Shown here piece by piece: positions 59,969-64,000 of a stretch of 64,000 nucleotides of DNA (position 1 is the first letter of the stretch; each line of letters opens with the position of its first letter). Under the pieces are notes generated by a model, which was not told where the DNA came from, ran no database searches, and worked only from the letters and a program-made list of their open reading frames with translations. The stretch is taken from positions 372,001 to 436,000 of the forward strand of contig NZ_CP059851.1 in NCBI RefSeq assembly GCF_014117445.1, in the 5' to 3' direction. The translations under genes were made by a program, and so were the position numbers. This stretch comes from Sandaracinobacteroides saxicola (lineage in GTDB: Bacteria; Pseudomonadota; Alphaproteobacteria; Sphingomonadales; Sphingomonadaceae).

Positions 59969-61422
59969 GCGAGCTGCGCCTGTGGAATACGATGACCCGG
60001 CAGAAAGAGGCAGTGCGCCTGCCGGAGCCGGGGAAACCCGTGACGATGTATGTCTGCGGCCCGACGGTCTATGGCCGGGCGCATATCGGCAATGCGCGGC
60101 CTGCCGTGGTGTTCGATGTGCTGTATCGGCTGCTGCGGCACCTGCATGGGGCGGAAAACGTGCGTTATGCCCGCAACATCACCGATATTGACGACAAGAT
60201 CATGGCGAAGGCGGTGGCGGAGAACCGCAGTCCACAGGCGGTGGCGGCCGAATATGAGGCGGCCTATTTTGAGGACATGGCGGCTCTCGGCTGCCTGAAG
60301 CCCGATTTCAACCCGCGGGCGACCGAGCATATCGCCGGCGACCATGGCATGGTGGCGATGATCGCGGCGCTGATTGCGCGGGGCCATGCCTATGCCGCGG
60401 AAGGCCATGTGCTGTTCGATGTCGGCAGTTTTGCCGGCTATGGCCAGCTTTCGCGCCGGCCGATGGACGAGATGATCGCCGGGGCACGGGTGGAGGTGGC
60501 ACCCTACAAGCGCAGCCCGGGGGATTTCGTTTTGTGGAAACCCTCGACGCCGGAGCAGCCGGGGTGGGAGTCGCCCTGGGGACGGGGGCGGCCGGGGTGG
60601 CATATCGAGTGCAGCGCAATGATCCGCGCCGTGCTGGGGGTGGAGACGATCGACATTCATGGTGGCGGGCTGGATTTGCAGTTTCCGCACCATGAGAATG
60701 AACGGGCGCAGAGCTGCTGCGCGCACGATGGCGCGGAGCTGAGCCGCATCTGGATGCACAATGGTTTCCTGACGATGGGGGAAACCAAGATGAGCAAGTC
60801 GCTGGGCAATATCATCACGCCGCGGGAGTTGCTGGACGCCGGGTGGGATGGCGAGGTGCTGCGGCTGGCGTTATTGAGTGCGCATTACCGGCAGCCGTTG
60901 AAGTGGGATGATGCGCTGCTGGCGCAGACGCGAGCAATCTACAGAAAATTTTGTTCGGAAATGTTGATTCTGGATGTGCACGATCGTGAGCAGATATCGC
61001 TGCCTGACAAAAACTCTCCCGTTGTTGCAGCGCTGAACGACGACATGAATACCAAGTTAGCCGTCGACTGCCTGCATAACGCATATCGTGTTGCAAAGAA
61101 TCATCAAAGCGGTGCAGTTATAGCGCGTTCCCAAGGCGAGAATGACTCCAAGATAAAGAGTGCAGAATATAAGTCTTTTTTCGAGCTGCGAAACATAGGG
61201 TTGCTGCTGGGGCTGGATTTACGGGTCGAAGGCAGTCCTGAAATGGTCAGCGCGATCGCAAGCATAAGTGATATCCTGACCCAAGAGGAAGTTGACCTGA
61301 GATCAGCTGCAAAATTAGCTCATAATTGGGCTGAGGCCGACCGTATTCGGAATAAACTGAAAGCCAACGGCATCCGCCTGAAGGACAACAAGGACGGGAC
61401 GACGAGCTGGGAACGGGTTTAG
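59965..61422 (+). CDS. cysS: Cysteinyl-tRNA synthetase with compositionally atypical 3' third
   Basis: 485 residues. Class I motifs: HIGH-type YVCGPTVYGRAHIGNA, KMSKS in GETKMSKSLGN, zinc ligands in WHIECSAM and HHENERAQSCC. Charges tRNA-Cys. Bases about 60,940-61,370, encoding the C-terminal anticodon-binding part from AIYRKF onward, drop to roughly 37-50% G+C per 60-base line (about 45% overall), against about 57-67% just before. The reading frame is intact and the tail still matches CysS (ADRIRNKLKANGIRLKDN), so the gene is probably functional. A recombined segment is likely. ATG overlaps the cvpA stop. Confidence 0.93.
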   Translation: MSELRLWNTMTRQKEAVRLPEPGKPVTMYVCGPTVYGRAHIGNARPAVVFDVLYRLLRHLHGAENVRYARNITDIDDKIMAKAVAENRSPQAVAAEYEAAYFEDMAALGCLKPDFNPRATEHIAGDHGMVAMIAALIARGHAYAAEGHVLFDVGSFAGYGQLSRRPMDEMIAGARVEVAPYKRSPGDFVLWKPSTPEQPGWESPWGRGRPGWHIECSAMIRAVLGVETIDIHGGGLDLQFPHHENERAQSCCAHDGAELSRIWMHNGFLTMGETKMSKSLGNIITPRELLDAGWDGEVLRLALLSAHYRQPLKWDDALLAQTRAIYRKFCSEMLILDVHDREQISLPDKNSPVVAALNDDMNTKLAVDCLHNAYRVAKNHQSGAVIARSQGENDSKIKSAEYKSFFELRNIGLLLGLDLRVEGSPEMVSAIASISDILTQEEVDLRSAAKLAHNWAEADRIRNKLKANGIRLKDNKDGTTSWERV

Positions 61423-61457
61423 CGGCGCGAGTGTCGCTCGCGGTGCTCGCCCCACCC

Positions 61458-62246
61458 CTAACTGCTGACGCTTCGCGTCGTCTTCGACTCCCTTTCTTTG
61501 CTTCGCGGGAGGGAAGGGAGCGCGGCGGTATAGGTGGCGGGTGTGTGGGTTCGCGTCAGTGATTTCAGGGCGCGGGCGGTTTCGGTGATGAGGGGTTGTT
61601 TGTCCACGTCGTGGGGGTGGAGGGCCAAGCGGATGATCTTTTGCAGCGGCAGGGCGGCGGTGGCGAGGCGGCTGAAGAACAGGCTGCTGGCCATGCGCAC
61701 GGGCGTGCGGCTGGCGTAGCTGATGACCGGGCCCTTGGTGAGGATCCGGTTGCTGCTGGGGTTCCAGACGCGGAAATGATCCTCGGCCAGGGTGAAGCCG
61801 AGGTCGGTGAGGGCGGCCTTGCTGGCGTCGGAATAGAGCCAGGCGGGGGCGACGAAGCGGGGGATGGGGGTGCCGAGGATGTCCTCCAGCAGCGCGCGGC
61901 CCTCGTTCAGGCGACGGCGGCTTTCGCGGGCGTCAAGCCCGAGGAACTCGCCTTCGCCGGCGGTCAGCAGCCGGGCTTTCAGCGCGGCGCCGCCGGCGTC
62001 GTGCGCGGTCAGGTCCTTGTGATAGAAGCCGTGCAGCCACATCTCGACGCCGGACGCGGCCCAGGCGCGCAGTTTCGCCTGGAAGGCCGGTGCCTTTGCC
62101 AGCGGGCTTTCGCCCCAGAAATCGGGGACGACCAGCATGCCGAAGCGGGTGCCGACGCCGGCGGCGTGCAGCCCGTCGATCAGGCGGTCGATGCGCGCCT
62201 CGTGGCGGGGCGACACGTCGTGGATGGTGATGAGGAGGCTGCGCAT
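61458..62246 (-). CDS. DUF2334 polysaccharide deacetylase-like protein
   Basis: 262 residues, NodB-like (beta/alpha) fold: MRSLLITIHDVSPRHEARID carries the metal Asp, and WLHGFYHKDL the His pair. ETARALKSLTRTHTP is the C-terminal helix. It may deacetylate a glycan or peptidoglycan. Divergent to nothing; it follows the histidine kinase gene 6 bp downstream on the same strand. Basic Ser/Thr-rich tail (KERESKTTRSVSS). Confidence 0.87.
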   Translation of the reverse strand: MRSLLITIHDVSPRHEARIDRLIDGLHAAGVGTRFGMLVVPDFWGESPLAKAPAFQAKLRAWAASGVEMWLHGFYHKDLTAHDAGGAALKARLLTAGEGEFLGLDARESRRRLNEGRALLEDILGTPIPRFVAPAWLYSDASKAALTDLGFTLAEDHFRVWNPSSNRILTKGPVISYASRTPVRMASSLFFSRLATAALPLQKIIRLALHPHDVDKQPLITETARALKSLTRTHTPATYTAALPSLPRSKERESKTTRSVSS

Positions 62247-62252
62247 CGCGCG

Positions 62253-63629
62253 CTATGTGCGGCCGCTGGTGTCCAGCGGCAAGGTCACGCGGGCGCGCAG
62301 GCCGCCTTCGGTGCGGTTTTCCAGCAGCACGTCGCCGCCATGGGCGCGGGCGATGGTGCGCACCACCGACAGGCCGAGGCCGATGCCGCCGGTTTCGCGA
62401 TTGCGGCTGCGTTCCGTGCGGTAGAAGGGTTCGAATACGCGCTCCAGCTCGCCTTGGGGCAGGCCGGGACCATCATCGTCGATGTCGACGATGGCGAAGC
62501 GACCGTCGCGATAGGCGCGCGCCCGGGCGCTGGCGCCGAATTTCTCGGCATTGTCGAACAGGTTGTTGAACAGGCGCCGCAGGTTGACGGGGTCGCCTTC
62601 GACCACCAGCCGGTCCTCCGCGTCGGCCTGGACGCGACGGCCGGTGATCGCCATGTCGTCGGCGACACGCTCCACCAGGCTGCCGAGCTCGATGCGCTGG
62701 CGTTCGCGGACCTCGTTGGCGCCGCGCACGAAGGCCATGGTGGCTGCGACCATCGCCTCCATCTCGGCGACGTCGCGTGCCATCGGATCGCGCTGCGGCT
62801 CGTCGAGATTCTCGATGCGGAAGGCGAGGCGGGTGAGCGGCGTGCGCAGGTCGTGGGCGATGGCGCCGACCATCTGGGTGCGGTCGTCGACATAGGCGCG
62901 CAGGCGCTGCTGCATCTGGGTGAAGGCGTGGGCGGCGCGCTGAACCTCGATCGGGCCATCGATCCGCGGCGGTGGCGCGCTGGGGTCGCGGCCGAGACGG
63001 TCGGCGGCGGCGGCGAGCGCGCGGAAGGGTTCGGCGAGGCGGCGGGCGAACAGCCAGGCGGCGGGCAGCATCAGGACGGCGCCGGCGAGAAACAGCAGCA
63101 GGAACTGCTGCTCCCAGCTTTCCAGCAGGCCGCGATTTTTCGGCTGGACGATCAGCCATCGGCCGTCCGGACGCTTCACGCTGATGACGAAATGGCCGAC
63201 CAGTGCCGGTTCGAGCGGGGCATTGGCGGCGGCGTCGCGGGGGATCAGGTGGACGATCTTGCCATTCTGCTGCCGGTCGAGATCGAGAATGACGTTGCCC
63301 TGGGGCAGGCCGAGCTGGCGCGCCAGGGTGCCGGCGAGCAGCGGCCCGGCGGCGCCGTCCTGAGGATCGAAGGGGCGTGGTTTGTCATCCGGGACATAGC
63401 TGAGGCGGCCATTGGCACCGCGGGTGCCGCCGCTTTCGATGCCGATGGCAATGGAGGTGAGGCCGATCGACAGGATGGGGGGTGGCTTGACCAGGGTGAG
63501 GACGGCGAGGTTGATGCCCTGCGCGACGGCAAGCGTGGCGAGGACCAGCAGCAGGATGCGCGCGAACAGTGACCGGCGCAGGCGGGAGAGGGCCTCCAGC
63601 CAGTTTCTCGGGGGGGCGTTGAGCGGCAA
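62253..63629 (-). CDS. Sensor histidine kinase
   Basis: 458 residues. Two TM helices (ILLLVLATLAVAQGINLAVL and FLLLFLAGAVLMLPAAWLFA) flank a periplasmic sensor of about 130 residues. Then HAMP, the H-box AIAHDLRTPLTRLAF, N-box NNLFDNAEKFG, G1 DDGPGLP and G2 GGIGLGLSVV. EnvZ/RstB-type. TTG start 4 nt after the regulator stop is used because the hydrophobic sensor lead follows; SD is weak. Ligand unknown. Confidence 0.92.
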   Translation of the reverse strand: MPLNAPPRNWLEALSRLRRSLFARILLLVLATLAVAQGINLAVLTLVKPPPILSIGLTSIAIGIESGGTRGANGRLSYVPDDKPRPFDPQDGAAGPLLAGTLARQLGLPQGNVILDLDRQQNGKIVHLIPRDAAANAPLEPALVGHFVISVKRPDGRWLIVQPKNRGLLESWEQQFLLLFLAGAVLMLPAAWLFARRLAEPFRALAAAADRLGRDPSAPPPRIDGPIEVQRAAHAFTQMQQRLRAYVDDRTQMVGAIAHDLRTPLTRLAFRIENLDEPQRDPMARDVAEMEAMVAATMAFVRGANEVRERQRIELGSLVERVADDMAITGRRVQADAEDRLVVEGDPVNLRRLFNNLFDNAEKFGASARARAYRDGRFAIVDIDDDGPGLPQGELERVFEPFYRTERSRNRETGGIGLGLSVVRTIARAHGGDVLLENRTEGGLRARVTLPLDTSGRT

Positions 63630-63633
63630 CCAA

Positions 63634-64000
63634 CTAGCGCCGGGTCACCTTGGGGGTGAACATATAGCCTTCGTTGCGGATGGTGCGGATCAGCTCGTCC
63701 GTGGAATGGCTGGCGCCGTCGAGCTTCCGCCGCAGCCGGCTGATCTGCACGTCGATGGCGCGGTCGTACGCGTCGGAATCGCGGCCGCGCGCCATGTCGA
63801 GCAGCTGGTCGCGCGTGAGGACGCGCTGCGGACGTTCGACAAAGACCCGCAGCAGGCTGAATTCCCCGTCCGACAGGTTGATGAGGACGCCATCGGGCGA
63901 GCGCAGCTCGCGCCGGACCAGGTCGAGGCGCCAGCCGGCGAATTCGGCGATGACGCCGCTGACATCGCCGGTCTCGCGCGGTTCGTGGCGACGGCGCAGC
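63634..64000 (-). CDS. OmpR-type response regulator, 5' end outside window
   Basis: About 122 C-terminal residues are visible: the winged-helix output domain (FAGWRLDLVRRELRSPDGVL, LSDGEFSLLRVFVERPQRVL, YDRAIDVQISRLRRKLDGAS, IRTIRNEGYMFTPKV). The receiver domain lies beyond the right edge. It is directly upstream of the histidine kinase, forming a two-component pair. Confidence 0.92.
   Translation of the reverse strand, partial: LRRRHEPRETGDVSGVIAEFAGWRLDLVRRELRSPDGVLINLSDGEFSLLRVFVERPQRVLTRDQLLDMARGRDSDAYDRAIDVQISRLRRKLDGASHSTDELIRTIRNEGYMFTPKVTRR

Noticed and set aside
1..64000. CRISPR arrays, tRNA, rRNA, insertion sequences, prophage
   Set aside because: Scanned; no spaced direct repeats, cloverleaf, transposase or phage genes were recognised.

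Overview
The window is high-GC, densely packed bacterial chromosome. It most likely comes from an alphaproteobacterium of the Sphingomonadales. The evidence is a PEP-CTERM protein with the PEPATWAMLIAGFGLVG-type tail, the CP-ATP-grasp / alpha-E / transglutaminase / Anbu peptidase operon, the rpmH-rnpA-yidD-yidC-engB order, a short SRP RNA, a CzcCBA pump, and frequent GTG starts overlapping the upstream stop (GTGA). No tRNA, rRNA, CRISPR array, prophage or transposase was found. The genus cannot be fixed from the sequence alone.

Positions 1-9.9 kb (minus strand) hold the most interesting locus, a RiPP cluster cut by the left edge. In transcription order: a pair of CRP-type palindromes, a secreted DUF2141 protein, a 62-residue precursor peptide with a Ser/Cys-only core (SCNSCSSCGSSSC) behind a perfect AAGGAGGA ribosome site, a hairpin, an ABC-2 exporter (ATPase, permease), a 1263-residue fused LanB-type dehydratase, a RRE/E1-like F protein, and a YcaO cyclodehydratase running off the window. 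The leader resembles thiopeptide leaders and the enzymes would give azol(in)es plus dehydroalanines. The product should be a thiopeptide or goadsporin-like peptide. Such clusters are best known from Actinobacteria and Firmicutes, so finding one in a sphingomonad is notable. No pyridine synthase or azoline dehydrogenase is visible; they may lie beyond base 1.

9.8-16.6 kb: SRP RNA (ffs) and its terminator, a Tat-type exported protein, a siroheme-synthase N-terminal protein, galU, lysA, an LptM-like lipoprotein and argH (all minus, mostly with overlapping stop/start codons). A TlpA-like thioredoxin starts head-to-head inside the argH start codon and overlaps an exported Fe/Mn superoxide dismutase.

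16.8-28.7 kb: a PEP-CTERM protein followed by tandem repeats, a flavin-reductase-like protein, ada plus a 2OG-Fe(II) oxygenase, a head-GIN (DUF2807) protein, a SIMPL-domain protein, a GlsB-type membrane protein, a two-gene HAE1-type RND pump, a DUF445 protein and an MBL-fold hydrolase. 28.7-34.9 kb: a convergent czcCBA-type heavy-metal efflux operon and an SH3 protein.

34.9-50.8 kb: a 2-hydroxyacid dehydrogenase, a patatin-related protein, a serine beta-lactamase-like hydrolase, a VapBC module, a duplicated 72-bp repeat, an SDR, an MFS transporter, small membrane proteins, a GGDEF protein, a DUF6600 lipoprotein, and the ATP-grasp/alpha-E/transglutaminase/Anbu operon interrupted by an antisense RelE/Xre module. 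A MazE-like/PIN module follows.

50.8-64 kb: rpmH-rnpA-yidD-yidC-engB, a nitronate-monooxygenase-like protein, ParDE, an SDR, radA, an ABC six-TM protein, cvpA, a cysS whose 3' third is strikingly AT-rich, a DUF2334 deacetylase, and a histidine kinase with its OmpR-type regulator, which is cut by the right edge.
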